This document shows positions 44,479 through 52,986 of a DNA stretch of 64,000 nt, piece after piece. The position numbers and the translations under genes were made by a program. Origin of the DNA: Sphaerisporangium melleum. GTDB taxonomy: Bacteria; Actinomycetota; Actinomycetes; Streptosporangiales; Streptosporangiaceae. The notes beneath the pieces are model-generated. The model ran no database searches. It was not told the origin of the DNA and worked only from the letters and a program-made list of their open reading frames with translations. The stretch covers positions 82,604 to 146,603 of the forward strand of contig NZ_BMNT01000021.1 of assembly GCF_014646695.1 (NCBI RefSeq), in the 5' to 3' direction. Position 1 is the stretch's first letter, and each line of letters opens with the position of its first letter.

Positions 44479-46368
44479 TCATGCTCCTGTCGTGGTGGAT
44501 GGACGGCGCTGGTGCCGGGCGGGCCGTCCGAAGCGGGCGAACCGCAGGCGCAGGCGGGTCTGGGTGCGCGGCGCGAGCCGCAGCAGCACCCGCCCGGTCC
44601 GCGCCGTGTCCGCCGGGCGCCCTGGACCGGGCAGGGTCTCGGCCGCGGTGATCGGGTGCTCGCCGTACCCGCCGCCGGTGATCGACAGCGTGCGCGTCGC
44701 GCTCGCGTGCAGGTTGAGCACCCGCACGGTGACGGTGTCGCCGTCGAGCCGTTCGACCAGGGCCGCGACCTGGTCGGGCAGGCCCGGTCTGCCGCGGTCG
44801 GCATCCGCCCACCTGAGCTGGGCCAGCGGCAGGCCGCCGTTGTAGAGCATCTGCGGCGCGCCGGCGACGAGCTGGGTGAGCACCTCGGTCACCACCGGGT
44901 TGAGCCCCTGCCACCAGTGGATGTCGTCGTCCGGTGGCGGCGCCGGATGCCGCTCCATGAGTTCGAGCCGCCGCCGGACCTGGGCGATCGCCATCGACAG
45001 GGCCTGCTCGGGATAGTCGTCGTTGTCCCCGGCGAGATAGCGGTACCAGGGCGGCTCGTGGCCCGCCTCCTCCTTCTCCCGGAACCCCCGCACCTGCCGC
45101 CAGTCGTAGCCTGACCGGTCCGCCAGGTCGGCCAGAACCGCCTGGTCGCCCGGCCGCCGGGTGACCCACCACAGCCAGGCCGGGTAGGCGGGCGGCAGCG
45201 GCTGGTAGTCGAACCAGCCGCCCGCGTCCCGCCGGTAGGGCACCAGGAGCAGATCCCGCCGGACGTCGTCGCCGAGCCGCTCGTACCAGTGGTCGAAGAA
45301 CGCGGCGTCCTGCGGGTCCAGGGGCGCCCGGCGGGCGTGCTCCAGGGCCGCGCGCACCGCCTGCCGCGGCAGCGACATGGGGTCGTCCACGCCGGAGACC
45401 AGGGTCGCGTTGATGGCGCCGATGAGCGCCGGCGCCACGACGCTGTACAGGCCGTGCGGCCACGACCAGCCGTAGTGGCCGCCGAACCACCGGCCGCCGT
45501 GCAGTTCGCCCACCGTGCCGCCGGGGCCGACGTTGTCGGGGATGAGGCCGTGGTTGGCGGCGGCCCGCTCCTGCCAGGCGCCGACGTACTCGGTGACGAA
45601 GCGGGAGTAGCGCTCGTCGTGGTCGTACAGCCAGGCGTTGGTCACCAGCGAGGTGACCGCGAGGTTCATGGCCACGTCCCCGGTGCCCAGCCGCCGGTTC
45701 ATCTCCTCGGCCATCCGGCGGGCGTTGGCCGGGTCTTCGAGGTCCGCCCAGGTGCCGATGCCGGGAACATCGCGCAAGGGCAGCCCGTACTTGGCCATCG
45801 CCAGGTTCGCCGCCGAGTACGGCCGGTCCTCGGCCAGTCCCGGCCGGGGGCCGAGCGCGCCGACGTGCGGCGCGCGCATCATCCGCAGCCGCCGGTCGTA
45901 GTTCCCGGCCGGCGAGTCCGGCAGGTAGAGGTCGGCGAAGCGCGACGCCCGCCGCCGGAACTCCTCGTCGTCGGGGTCGGCGGCGCAGATGCCGTAGAAG
46001 AACAGCAGTGACTCGCCCTGGTGGAACCAGTCATAGCCGTTCTCGAACTCGCCGGTGAGCAGCCCGCGCCGGGTGAGCTGGGCGGTGACGCCGCGCCAGT
46101 GGTGCTTGCAGGCCTCCAGCAGGTCGTCGGCCCCGCCGAGCACGTAGAGCGCCGGCCAGTTGAAGAAGGGCTCGTAGAAGTCGTCCACGCCGTCACGGCC
46201 GAACGTCCGGCCGGCGTAGACCAGCGAGCCGTCGTCGGCGCAGTACAACCGCTCGAACCGGCGCCGGCCCTCGTCCAGCAGGGCGAACAGCTCACGTTGC
46301 AGGACGGCCCAGGCGGGGGCGTGGGTGATCGGGGTCGTCGCCTCGACGACCGGTGCCGGGTGACTCAT
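44479..46368 (-). CDS. Large protein of unknown function in a carbohydrate-uptake operon
   Basis: I do not recognise this 629-residue protein. It has no signal peptide or membrane helix. Residues 1-460 are helical with conserved-looking aromatic/acidic motifs (GYDWFHQGESLLFFYGIC, GGRWFGGHYGWSWPHGLYSV, HWYERLGDDVRRDLLLVPYRRDAGGWFDYQPLPP), as in (alpha/alpha)6-barrel hydrolases or lyases. The last 120 residues look beta-rich, like the C-terminal domain of such enzymes. Its start overlaps the permease stop (ATGA). By context it probably acts on an imported oligosaccharide or uronic-acid compound. Confidence 0.85.
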   Translation of the reverse strand: MSHPAPVVEATTPITHAPAWAVLQRELFALLDEGRRRFERLYCADDGSLVYAGRTFGRDGVDDFYEPFFNWPALYVLGGADDLLEACKHHWRGVTAQLTRRGLLTGEFENGYDWFHQGESLLFFYGICAADPDDEEFRRRASRFADLYLPDSPAGNYDRRLRMMRAPHVGALGPRPGLAEDRPYSAANLAMAKYGLPLRDVPGIGTWADLEDPANARRMAEEMNRRLGTGDVAMNLAVTSLVTNAWLYDHDERYSRFVTEYVGAWQERAAANHGLIPDNVGPGGTVGELHGGRWFGGHYGWSWPHGLYSVVAPALIGAINATLVSGVDDPMSLPRQAVRAALEHARRAPLDPQDAAFFDHWYERLGDDVRRDLLLVPYRRDAGGWFDYQPLPPAYPAWLWWVTRRPGDQAVLADLADRSGYDWRQVRGFREKEEAGHEPPWYRYLAGDNDDYPEQALSMAIAQVRRRLELMERHPAPPPDDDIHWWQGLNPVVTEVLTQLVAGAPQMLYNGGLPLAQLRWADADRGRPGLPDQVAALVERLDGDTVTVRVLNLHASATRTLSITGGGYGEHPITAAETLPGPGRPADTARTGRVLLRLAPRTQTRLRLRFARFGRPARHQRRPSTTTGA

Positions 46369-47240
46369 TCCTTGACCGCCCCGGAGGTGAGTCCTGAAAC
46401 GATGTTGCGTTGCAGGAGGACGAAGAAGACGAGAACGGGGACCACGGCCATGAGCAGGTTCGGGTAGACCACGGTGAAGTCGGTGGAGTACCGGCCGATC
46501 GCGGCGTAGACGCTCGTCGTGACCGTGTAGAGGCTCGAACCGGGGCCGAGGATGATCTGCGGGTTGACGAAGTCCGTCCACACGCCGATGGTGTGCAGGA
46601 TGACGGCCGTGGCGACGGCCGGGCGCATCAGCGGGAAGATGATCCGCCAGAAGGTGCCGATCGGGCCGGCACCGTCGATCCGGGCCGCCTCGTCGAGTTG
46701 CCGGGGCAGCGTCTTGATGTAGGACACGTAGAGGAACATCGAGATCGGCAGGGTCAGCGTGGTCTCGAAGGCCAGGAAGCCGGCCACCGTTCCCATCAGT
46801 CCCAGGGACTTCAGCACGAAGATCACCGGGATCACCAGCACCTGGCTGGGGATGAACAACCCGACCAGGAAACAGCCGAGCAGCACCCGGTGCCTGATCC
46901 GCAGGCTGCGCGCGATGACGTACGCGGCGGGCCCGCTGACCAGCAGGGACAGGACGTTCACCGCGACGGCGAACGCGGCGGTGACCAGATACGCCCTCAG
47001 CAGTGAGAAGTCGGGGGAGGCCAGCGCCTCGCGCAGGTGACCGAGCGAGAGCCGCCCGAAGGGGATGCCGAACGGCTCCTGGGTGATGTCCTGCTGCGAC
47101 TTGAACGAGTTGACGACCAGCAGGTACGCGGGGATCAGCATCACCAGCGCGATCACGGCGAGGACGGCGGTCCTGCCCGAGATCACGCGCCGGTGGCCGC
47201 TTCCACCGTCCTGCGGGGGAGTGGGCCGCGAGCCGGTCAT
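46365..47240 (-). CDS. Carbohydrate ABC transporter permease (MalG type)
   Basis: The 291-residue inner-membrane protein has six helices and the EAA loop QLDEAARIDGAGPIGTFWRIIFPLMRPA that contacts the ATPase. The ATG overlaps the stop of the partner permease by four bases, and its own stop overlaps the start of the 629-residue gene. No ATPase gene is in this operon, so a shared MsiK-like ATPase elsewhere would energise it, as is usual in actinomycetes. Confidence 0.94.
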   Translation of the reverse strand: MTGSRPTPPQDGGSGHRRVISGRTAVLAVIALVMLIPAYLLVVNSFKSQQDITQEPFGIPFGRLSLGHLREALASPDFSLLRAYLVTAAFAVAVNVLSLLVSGPAAYVIARSLRIRHRVLLGCFLVGLFIPSQVLVIPVIFVLKSLGLMGTVAGFLAFETTLTLPISMFLYVSYIKTLPRQLDEAARIDGAGPIGTFWRIIFPLMRPAVATAVILHTIGVWTDFVNPQIILGPGSSLYTVTTSVYAAIGRYSTDFTVVYPNLLMAVVPVLVFFVLLQRNIVSGLTSGAVKE

Positions 47241-48244
47241 GCGCTCACCGCCTGCTCCGCCCGCCGGCGCAGCGCGGTGATCGCGAGCGCGAGGGCTCCG
47301 ATGACCACCGTCAGCGTCATCGCCTGCGCCGCGCCGTACCCCAGGTGGTTGGTGCGGAAGGACTCCGACAGAATCAGGAAGGCGAAGGTGCTGGTGCGCC
47401 CGGCCGGCCCGCCGCCGGTGAGGGCGAGCACGATCTCGTAGACCCGCAGCAGCCCGACCAGTACGAGCACCAGGTTGACCGTCACCGACGGCGCCAGCAT
47501 GGGCCAGGTGACCGAGCGGAAGACCTGCCAGCGGGTCGCTCCGTCCATGCGGGCCGCCTCCACCAGGCTCACCGGGATCGTCTGCAGTCCCGCCAGGTAC
47601 AGCACGACGTTCACCCCGAACTGCGACCAGACGACCACCGCGACGATGCTGCCCACGGCCCAGGTGGGGTCGGACAGGAACGGCAGCGGGCTGTGCCCGG
47701 CCGAGGTGAGGAGGCCGGCGATCGCGCCGTTGGCGCCGAGGATCGCCGACCACAGGAAGCCGATGATGATCGGGCCGATGACGTAGGGGTAGAACACCAC
47801 CGCGCGCAGCAGGCCGGTCAGCCGGCCCGAGCGGTTCAGCAGTACGGCGAGGGCGAGCCCCGCCGCGTTGCAGGCCACGGTCCCGACCAGGGTGACCACC
47901 AGCGTGACCACCGCGGCGTGCCCGACGTCGGCGTCCTGCAGGAGCCGGGCGTAGTTGGCCCAGCCGACCCGCCGCGGATCGGGGGTCAGGCCGTTCCAGT
48001 CGGTGAAGCTGAGGTAGGCGGCCAGCGCGATCGGCAGCAGCATGAACACCGAGATGAGCACGGTCGCGGGCGCCAGCAGCACGGTCTGCGAGACGAAGGC
48101 CGACAGCCTGGCGCGTCCGCGGCCCGTCGACGGGCGGCCTCCGGTGCCGCTCCCGGGGGCCGCGCCGGCGGGCCGGGCCTCGCGCGCCGGGCCGGGCCGG
48201 TCGCCGGCCCGGACGCCGCCGGGTGCGGGAGTGCTACCTGGCAT
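47237..48244 (-). CDS. Carbohydrate ABC transporter permease (MalF type)
   Basis: The 335-residue protein has about 45 Gly/Pro/Arg-rich N-terminal residues, six helices and the EAA motif VEAARMDGATRWQVFRSVTWPMLAP. It starts inside the last codons of the solute-binding protein gene (11-base overlap, ATGCCAGGTAG). With the second permease it forms the import channel. Confidence 0.93.
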   Translation of the reverse strand: MPGSTPAPGGVRAGDRPGPAREARPAGAAPGSGTGGRPSTGRGRARLSAFVSQTVLLAPATVLISVFMLLPIALAAYLSFTDWNGLTPDPRRVGWANYARLLQDADVGHAAVVTLVVTLVGTVACNAAGLALAVLLNRSGRLTGLLRAVVFYPYVIGPIIIGFLWSAILGANGAIAGLLTSAGHSPLPFLSDPTWAVGSIVAVVVWSQFGVNVVLYLAGLQTIPVSLVEAARMDGATRWQVFRSVTWPMLAPSVTVNLVLVLVGLLRVYEIVLALTGGGPAGRTSTFAFLILSESFRTNHLGYGAAQAMTLTVVIGALALAITALRRRAEQAVSA

Positions 48245-49508
48245 TCGAGGTGTACCAGGAATCGATCGACGCGAGGACGTCCTTCGGCGTCTTGCCGAGA
48301 TACAGGCCCTGCACCTGCTTGTTCAGCTCGTCGTTGAATCCGGTGGGGGCGGAGTTGTCGCCCTGCCCGCTGGAGGCGACCACCGTGGCCGCGCTCGCGG
48401 ACACGATCTCGCCGACCGCCTGGTTGAGCGGCGAGGCGGGGTAGTCGAAACCCTTGCGGAAGTTGCCCTCGGCCTTGAGCTCCGCGACGACGGCCGTCTT
48501 GTCGGTGACGAGGTACTTCAGCAGGTCGAGGGCGGCGCTCTGGTTCTTCGACGACTTCAGGATCGACCAGGGGATCGACGGGCCGCCGGACACCGGGGCC
48601 GGTGAGCCGTCGAGCGTCGGCATGGCGAACACGCCGACGTCGAAGCTCTTCTTCGCCTCGTCCGCCGTCGGGACGAACCAACTGCCCATGATGAAGGTGG
48701 CCGACTTGCCGGCGAGGAACTGGTCGATGGCGTCCTGGTACTTCAGTCCCATCGCGTCCGGCGGGGTGAGTTTCCGCTCGATCCAGCTCTGGTAGACCTC
48801 CAGCACCTTGCTCCAGTCGCTCCGGGCGAAGTCGACCTCGCCCTTGTTGCGCCGGTTGAACCAGTCGGGGGCGGTGTCGAGGACGTTCGGGTTGGCCATC
48901 ATCTGCACCTGGGCGCCGGTGACCCACTCGCCGGCGGTCTGCGCCGGGACGTAGCCGGCGTCCTTGAGCCGGACCAGGTCCTCGGTCAGCTCGTTCATGG
49001 TCTTCGGCATGTCGGTGATGCCCGCCTTGGCGAAGGCGGACTTGTTGTAGAAGACGATCGACTGGACCTGGTTGCCGCTGCCTGCCTGCCACATGGTGCC
49101 GCCGACCCTGGACTGTTCGGCGTACGGCGTGTCCTTGACCCACTGCTCCTCCGGCAGCGGGCTCAGCTGGGGGACGATCTCGGCGCTCAGGCTGCCGGAG
49201 ACCAGGTCAGGGGGCGACCCGGCGGCGAGTTGCTGCTGCAGGGTGGCACTGACGTCCGAGGCGGTCGGAGCCTCGATGGAGACCTTGACGCCGGGGTGCG
49301 CCTTCTCGAACGGCGCCACCAGATTCCGGTAGAACTCCTTGGTCAGCACCGGGGTGATGTTGACCAGCAGCCGCAGGTCGGCCGACGTCGCCGAACCCGA
49401 GCCGCCGGACTCCTGGAAACCGCCCGCCGAGCCGGAACATCCGGCCAGGGCCAGCGCTGTGAGGGCAACGCATCCCGTTATGAGTGATCGCCGACGCAAC
49501 GGTTTCAC
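48234..49508 (-). CDS. Extracellular carbohydrate-binding lipoprotein
   Basis: The 424-residue ABC solute-binding protein has a basic N-terminus (MKPLRRRSLITG) and a lipobox LALAGC (Cys24), then family-1 binding protein features: FYRNLVAPFEKAHPGVKVSIEAPTASD, IVFYNKSAFAKAGI and FIMGSWFVPTADEA. First gene of the operon binding protein-permease-permease-unknown enzyme-RraA. GTG 49508 follows GGGAG, directly downstream of a palindromic operator. Ligand unknown; context points to a plant-polysaccharide breakdown product. Confidence 0.93.
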   Translation of the reverse strand: MKPLRRRSLITGCVALTALALAGCSGSAGGFQESGGSGSATSADLRLLVNITPVLTKEFYRNLVAPFEKAHPGVKVSIEAPTASDVSATLQQQLAAGSPPDLVSGSLSAEIVPQLSPLPEEQWVKDTPYAEQSRVGGTMWQAGSGNQVQSIVFYNKSAFAKAGITDMPKTMNELTEDLVRLKDAGYVPAQTAGEWVTGAQVQMMANPNVLDTAPDWFNRRNKGEVDFARSDWSKVLEVYQSWIERKLTPPDAMGLKYQDAIDQFLAGKSATFIMGSWFVPTADEAKKSFDVGVFAMPTLDGSPAPVSGGPSIPWSILKSSKNQSAALDLLKYLVTDKTAVVAELKAEGNFRKGFDYPASPLNQAVGEIVSASAATVVASSGQGDNSAPTGFNDELNKQVQGLYLGKTPKDVLASIDSWYTSNAR

Positions 49509-49828
49509 GGGGTCTCCCTATCGTCTATCGATTACCGATGCAGGAATCCAACAGCGGCGTGTCCCGCACGTCAAGAGGGTGTTACGCCGAACCCCATCAA
49601 TGGTTACAAACCCGACATCTGCCGCATCTGGCGCCCCGGTTCCTTCCGGCCGGGACGGCCGGTCCCGGTGCCCGCCGCGCGCACGCGCGCCGACGGCCGC
49701 AGGTCGTGAAGACGCGATGATGAGGGCGGAACGTCACCCGTCCGGTCCGGCCGGGTCGCCCGCGCCACCCGCACCGGCGGCGAGATGATCCCCTGCTCGC
49801 CGGAGGCGGCCCGTGCCGCGGGCGCGTC
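49509..49828. other. Intergenic region between the ABC operon and its GntR regulator
   Basis: About 320 bases. Apart from the operator listed separately, nothing gene-like is seen. The binding-protein promoter must lie here. Confidence 0.4.
49517..49540. promoter_or_regulatory. GntR-type operator before the sugar ABC operon
   Basis: CCTATCGTCTATCGATTA followed by CCGATG. The core TATCG-TCTAT-CGATTACCG keeps the half-sites and 5-base spacing of the perfect palindrome in the gntR promoter, and 22 of 24 bases match the site before the broken lyase gene. It abuts the ribosome site of the binding-protein gene. Confidence 0.7.
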
Positions 49829-50482
49829 CTACGTGTGGCTCTCCAGGCCGGTCGCGTGGCTGAGGAACCCCGCCGCGGCACGGCCGCGGTTGCCGCTGGC
49901 CAGCAGCTCGACCAGGTTCTGGTGCGCTTCGGCCATCTCCGCCCAGCTCCCGGTGAAGCCCGGATCGCCCACGATCCGCAGGCTCAGCAGGCTGGGCTCC
50001 ATGACGCCCCACAGCCGCGGCAGGTAGCTGTTGCCGCTCAGCTCGACCACCCTGCGGTGGAACGCCATGTCGTACCCGCGGAACGCCGCGAGGTCGTTGC
50101 CGCCCGCCGCCTCGCGCATCCCGTCGACCAGCGCCTCCAGCTCCCGGCGCGCTGTGGCGTCGAAGTTCTGCACGGCCTCCCGCGCGGCCGCCTCCTCCAG
50201 CAGGCCACGCACCTCGCGGGCATCGTCGGCCTCGCCGGCGCTTATCTGCGTGACGTAGCTTCCCCGGCGCGGCATCGAGGTGACCAGGCCCTCGTGGACC
50301 AGGCGCTTGACCGCTTCGCGGACCGGCGCCTGGCTGACGCCGAGCTGCCGGGCGATCTCGGATTCGACGATGCGCGCGCCCGGTTGCAGCCTGCCGTCCA
50401 GTATCGACCGCCGCACCAGGTCGTAGGCGTGATCGGACAGCAGGCCGCGTGGCAGCGTGGCTTCCCCGAACGGTGACGTCAT
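49829..50482 (-). CDS. GntR-family regulator, FadR (FCD) subfamily
   Basis: The 217-residue protein has the winged-helix AYDLVRRSILDGRLQPGARIVESEIARQLGVSQAPVREAVKRLVHEGLV and an all-helical FCD effector domain. The FCD part shows FRGYDMAFHRRVVELSGN and EMAEAHQNLVELLASGN, with the metal-ligand Asp and His positions. FadR-type proteins sense small acids such as sugar acids. ATG 50482 has GGAGGAG. Its own promoter holds a perfect palindrome repeated at two neighbouring promoters, so it is the likely repressor of the ABC operon and the adjacent lyase remnant. Confidence 0.93.
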   Translation of the reverse strand: MTSPFGEATLPRGLLSDHAYDLVRRSILDGRLQPGARIVESEIARQLGVSQAPVREAVKRLVHEGLVTSMPRRGSYVTQISAGEADDAREVRGLLEEAAAREAVQNFDATARRELEALVDGMREAAGGNDLAAFRGYDMAFHRRVVELSGNSYLPRLWGVMEPSLLSLRIVGDPGFTGSWAEMAEAHQNLVELLASGNRGRAAAGFLSHATGLESHT

Positions 50483-50492
50483 GCTCCTCCTT

Positions 50493-50515
50493 CGGTTATC
50501 GCCTAACGATAACCG
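50493..50515. promoter_or_regulatory. Perfect palindrome in the gntR promoter (autoregulatory operator)
   Basis: CGGTTATCG and CGATAACCG form perfect 9-bp arms around CCTAA, 10 bases before the gntR start. The spacing and core are shared with sites at 49517-49540 and 51164-51187. Confidence 0.75.
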
Positions 50516-50589
50516 AGCGAGTGGTGAGCAGGCACGTGCGATCCCGGCCGGGTCGCCGGACGACGGCGGAGCCCGGCCGGGACGCCCGC

Positions 50590-51158
50590 TCACGGCACGG
50601 GGACCGGCCGGGTGAAGGCGAAGTGGTCGATGTCGGCGACGCCGGGCGAGGAGCCGAGAGCGACAAGGTACACCTTGTGCACTCCCTTGGTCGGGGTGAT
50701 CGGCACCGACTGGGTGGTGTAGTCATCGAACCCGCCGGTGGACGCGACGGTCAGGGTGCCGATCACCGGACCGGTCAGGCCGTCGACGCGGGTCTGGAAG
50801 GCGCGGCCCGAGTAGGCGGGGTCGGAGCCGATCGACGCCGTGAACATCGTGCGGCCGTCGCCGAAGTCGACCGTCCGCCGAGATCGCCTCCGGCACCTAC
50901 CGGGAGACCGTCAACCCCCGCAACGACGGCACCGCCGGCAGCCGTATCACCTACCGGGCCGCGCCCGGCGCGACGGTCGTCATCGACGGCACCGACCCGG
51001 TCACCGGCTGGCGAGGCCCGTCGCGCCGTCGGAGCCGGTCGGGGCCACGTAGTAGGTCTTGGGGCGGGGGGCTGCGCATGCGCGACGTCGCCGATGACGG
51101 AGGTCAGCAGGGCGGCGACGGCGACGATGACAGACGCGGACGTACGGTGACGCACCAC
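50590..51158 (-). pseudogene. Remnant of a secreted polysaccharide lyase with CBM6 tail
   Basis: Three pieces of one gene are visible. At 51158 a signal peptide (GTG start; SVIVAVAALLTSVIGDVAHA) begins. The mature N-terminus KTYYVAPTGSDGATGLASR is typical of right-handed beta-helix pectate-lyase-like proteins, but it lies one base out of frame (51060-51004). The C-terminal piece (about 50870-50590) is most of a CBM6 module: VDFGDGRTMFTASIGSD, GVHKVYLVALGSS, ADIDHFAF. Between them, 50880-51015 encodes EIASGTYRETVNPRNDGTAG and ITYRAAPGATVVIDG on the opposite strand. Most of the catalytic domain is missing. The gene is non-functional. Confidence 0.8.
50880..51015 (+). pseudogene. Inverted internal fragment of the beta-helix lyase
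   Basis: The plus strand reads EIASGTYRETVNPRNDGTAG then SRITYRAAPGATVVIDGTDP and VTGWRG. This is the segment that normally follows the TYYVAPTGSD start in such lyases (GTYRETV..., ITY.AAPG..VVI.G.D). Its orientation is opposite to the signal peptide and the CBM6 part, which indicates a local inversion. The right edge lies at about 51004-51015, where both orientations share GGCTGGCGAGG. Confidence 0.72.
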
Positions 51159-51163
51159 GAATT

Positions 51164-51187
51164 CCTATCGTCTATCGATTAGGGATG
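51164..51187. promoter_or_regulatory. GntR-type operator before the broken lyase gene
   Basis: CCTATCGTCTATCGATTA followed by GGGATG, 22 of 24 bases identical to the site before the sugar ABC operon. It ends six bases before the lyase remnant's GTG start, in the same position relative to the ribosome site. Confidence 0.7.
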
Positions 51188-51344
51188 GTGCACCGTATCG
51201 ACTGCGGAAGCCGGCGGTCAATGGCGTGGAAACACCACCGAAACCGGAACAGAACCCGGCGGACGGGTTTGGTGGTCGGCCCGAGGGGCCGATGGGGACG
51301 GCGCCGGAGGCATGGCGAGCTGGAAGAAGCGTGGAAATTGCGCC

Positions 51345-51350
51345 TAGGAT
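51345..51350 (+). promoter_or_regulatory. -10 element of a probably leaderless ramB message
   Basis: TAGGAT ends six bases before ATG 51357, so the transcript would start at or next to the initiation codon. TGGAAG at 51321-51326 is a weak -35 candidate with an 18-base spacer. Confidence 0.5.
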
Positions 51351-51356
51351 CGTGTT

Positions 51357-52826
51357 ATGGCGTCTTTGGTGGGAGAAGAACCGCTGTCTTTGACGCAGGA
51401 GCTCGACCTCCTGGCGTTCGGCCAACGGCTCAAGCACCTGCGCAGGCAGCGCGGGCTGACCCTGGCGGAGCTGGGCGAGCGCGTCGGCCGCGCCCCGAGC
51501 CAGCTGTCCCTGCTGGAGAACGGCAAGCGCGAGCCCAAGCTGTCCCTGCTGAAGTCGCTCGCCGCCGCGCTCGGCGTCCCGGTCGAGGAGCTGCTGCGCC
51601 GCCAGGCCCCGAGCAGGCGCGCCCAGCTCGAGATCGCCCTGGAGGAGGCGCAGCGCGACCCGATCTACGCCTCGATCGGCCTGCCCCGGCTGAAGGTCTC
51701 GGCCCGGGTGCCGAGCGACGTGCTCGAGCACATCATCGGCCTGTACGAGGAGCTGCGCGCCCGCCAGGCCAAGGGGACCGCGACCCCCGAGGAGGCCAGG
51801 GCGGCCAATGCCGAGCTGCGGCGCAAGCAGCGCGAGCAGGGCAACTACTTCGCCGAGATCGAGACCGCCGCGGCCGATGCGCTGGCCGCCGTCGGCTACC
51901 GCACCGGCGCGCTGTCCCAGGGCACGGTGCAGGCTTTGGTCACCCACTTCGGCTTCACCGTGCGCACCGCCCAGGACCTGCCCCGATCCGTCCGGTCGAT
52001 CACCGACCTGCGCAACCGGCGCATCTACGTCCAGCACGAGCAACTCGGCATGCACACCCCGCGCACCATCCTGCTGCAGACCCTCGGGCACCTGGCGCTC
52101 GGCCACCACAAGCCGCGCGACTTCGCCGACTTCCTGCGCCAGCGCACCGAGGCCAACTACTTCGCCGCCGCCGTCCTGGTGCCCGAGACGGCCGCCGTGC
52201 CCTACCTGCAGGAGGCCAAGCGCGACCGGGCGCTGTCGGTGGAGGACCTGCGCGACGTGTTCGCCGTCTCCTACGAGATGGCCGCGCACCGCTTCACCAA
52301 CCTGGCCACCCACCACCTGGACCTGACCTGCCATTTCGTGCGCAACGACGCGGGTGGCACCATCTACAAGGCCTATGAGAACGACGGCATCGTCTTCCCT
52401 GCCGACGAGCAGGGCGCCATCGAGGGCCAGCGGATGTGCCAGAAGTGGTCCGGACGCCAGGTGTTCCAGCGCCCGGACCGCTTCTCGGTCTACCACCAGT
52501 ACTCCGACACGCCGACCGGCACCTATTTCTGCGTCGCCCACGTCGACCCCTCGCGCGAGCGTGACTTCGCCATCACACTCGGAGTGCCCTACCGCGAGTC
52601 GCGCTGGTTCCGGGGCAGGGAGTCGGTCAACCGGACCAGGTCCGACTGCCCGACCGGCGAGTGCTGCCGCCGCCCGCCGGCCGAGCTGACCCAGCGCTGG
52701 GAGGGGTACGCCTGGCCGTCGGCGCGGGCCAACTCCCACGTGCTCGCCGCCCTGCCGCCGGGCTCGTTCCCCGGAGTGGACGAAGCCGACGTGTACGCCT
52801 TCCTGGAACGTCACGCGGGCGCCTGA
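51357..52826 (+). CDS. ramB: RamB-type XRE regulator of acetate/propionate metabolism
   Basis: The 489-residue protein has an XRE helix-turn-helix at about 18-75 (GQRLKHLRRQRGLTLAELGERVGRAPSQLSLLENGKREPKLSLLKSLAAALGV). A degenerate IrrE/ImmA-like segment follows (ILLQTLGHLALGHHK, which lacks the HExxH glutamate). The C-terminal short-chain fatty acyl regulator domain has a cysteine cluster CPTGECC. This order matches RamB of Corynebacterium and Rv0465c of Mycobacterium, which control glyoxylate and methylcitrate genes. The aceA gene 8 kb away carries a RamB-like site. Confidence 0.88.
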   Translation: MASLVGEEPLSLTQELDLLAFGQRLKHLRRQRGLTLAELGERVGRAPSQLSLLENGKREPKLSLLKSLAAALGVPVEELLRRQAPSRRAQLEIALEEAQRDPIYASIGLPRLKVSARVPSDVLEHIIGLYEELRARQAKGTATPEEARAANAELRRKQREQGNYFAEIETAAADALAAVGYRTGALSQGTVQALVTHFGFTVRTAQDLPRSVRSITDLRNRRIYVQHEQLGMHTPRTILLQTLGHLALGHHKPRDFADFLRQRTEANYFAAAVLVPETAAVPYLQEAKRDRALSVEDLRDVFAVSYEMAAHRFTNLATHHLDLTCHFVRNDAGGTIYKAYENDGIVFPADEQGAIEGQRMCQKWSGRQVFQRPDRFSVYHQYSDTPTGTYFCVAHVDPSRERDFAITLGVPYRESRWFRGRESVNRTRSDCPTGECCRRPPAELTQRWEGYAWPSARANSHVLAALPPGSFPGVDEADVYAFLERHAGA

Positions 52827-52986
52827 TTCCGCCTCGCCCGCCGGGAGCCGTCCCGTGGCGCGAGCCGCGGTCGCCGGCGGTGAGGCGCGGCGCCGCCGGC
52901 CGGTCCGCCCCGCCTGCGGGCGCGTCCGGCGTGTCAGGTGCCAATAGAGTGATACGTCAGCTGATAGGAGGCGACAGGGGGATCGC

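Noticed and set aside
50775..51158. Intact 127-residue secreted protein
   Set aside because: Only the signal peptide is sensible; afterwards the frame is shifted from the mature lyase start and then runs antisense to the inverted lyase fragment.
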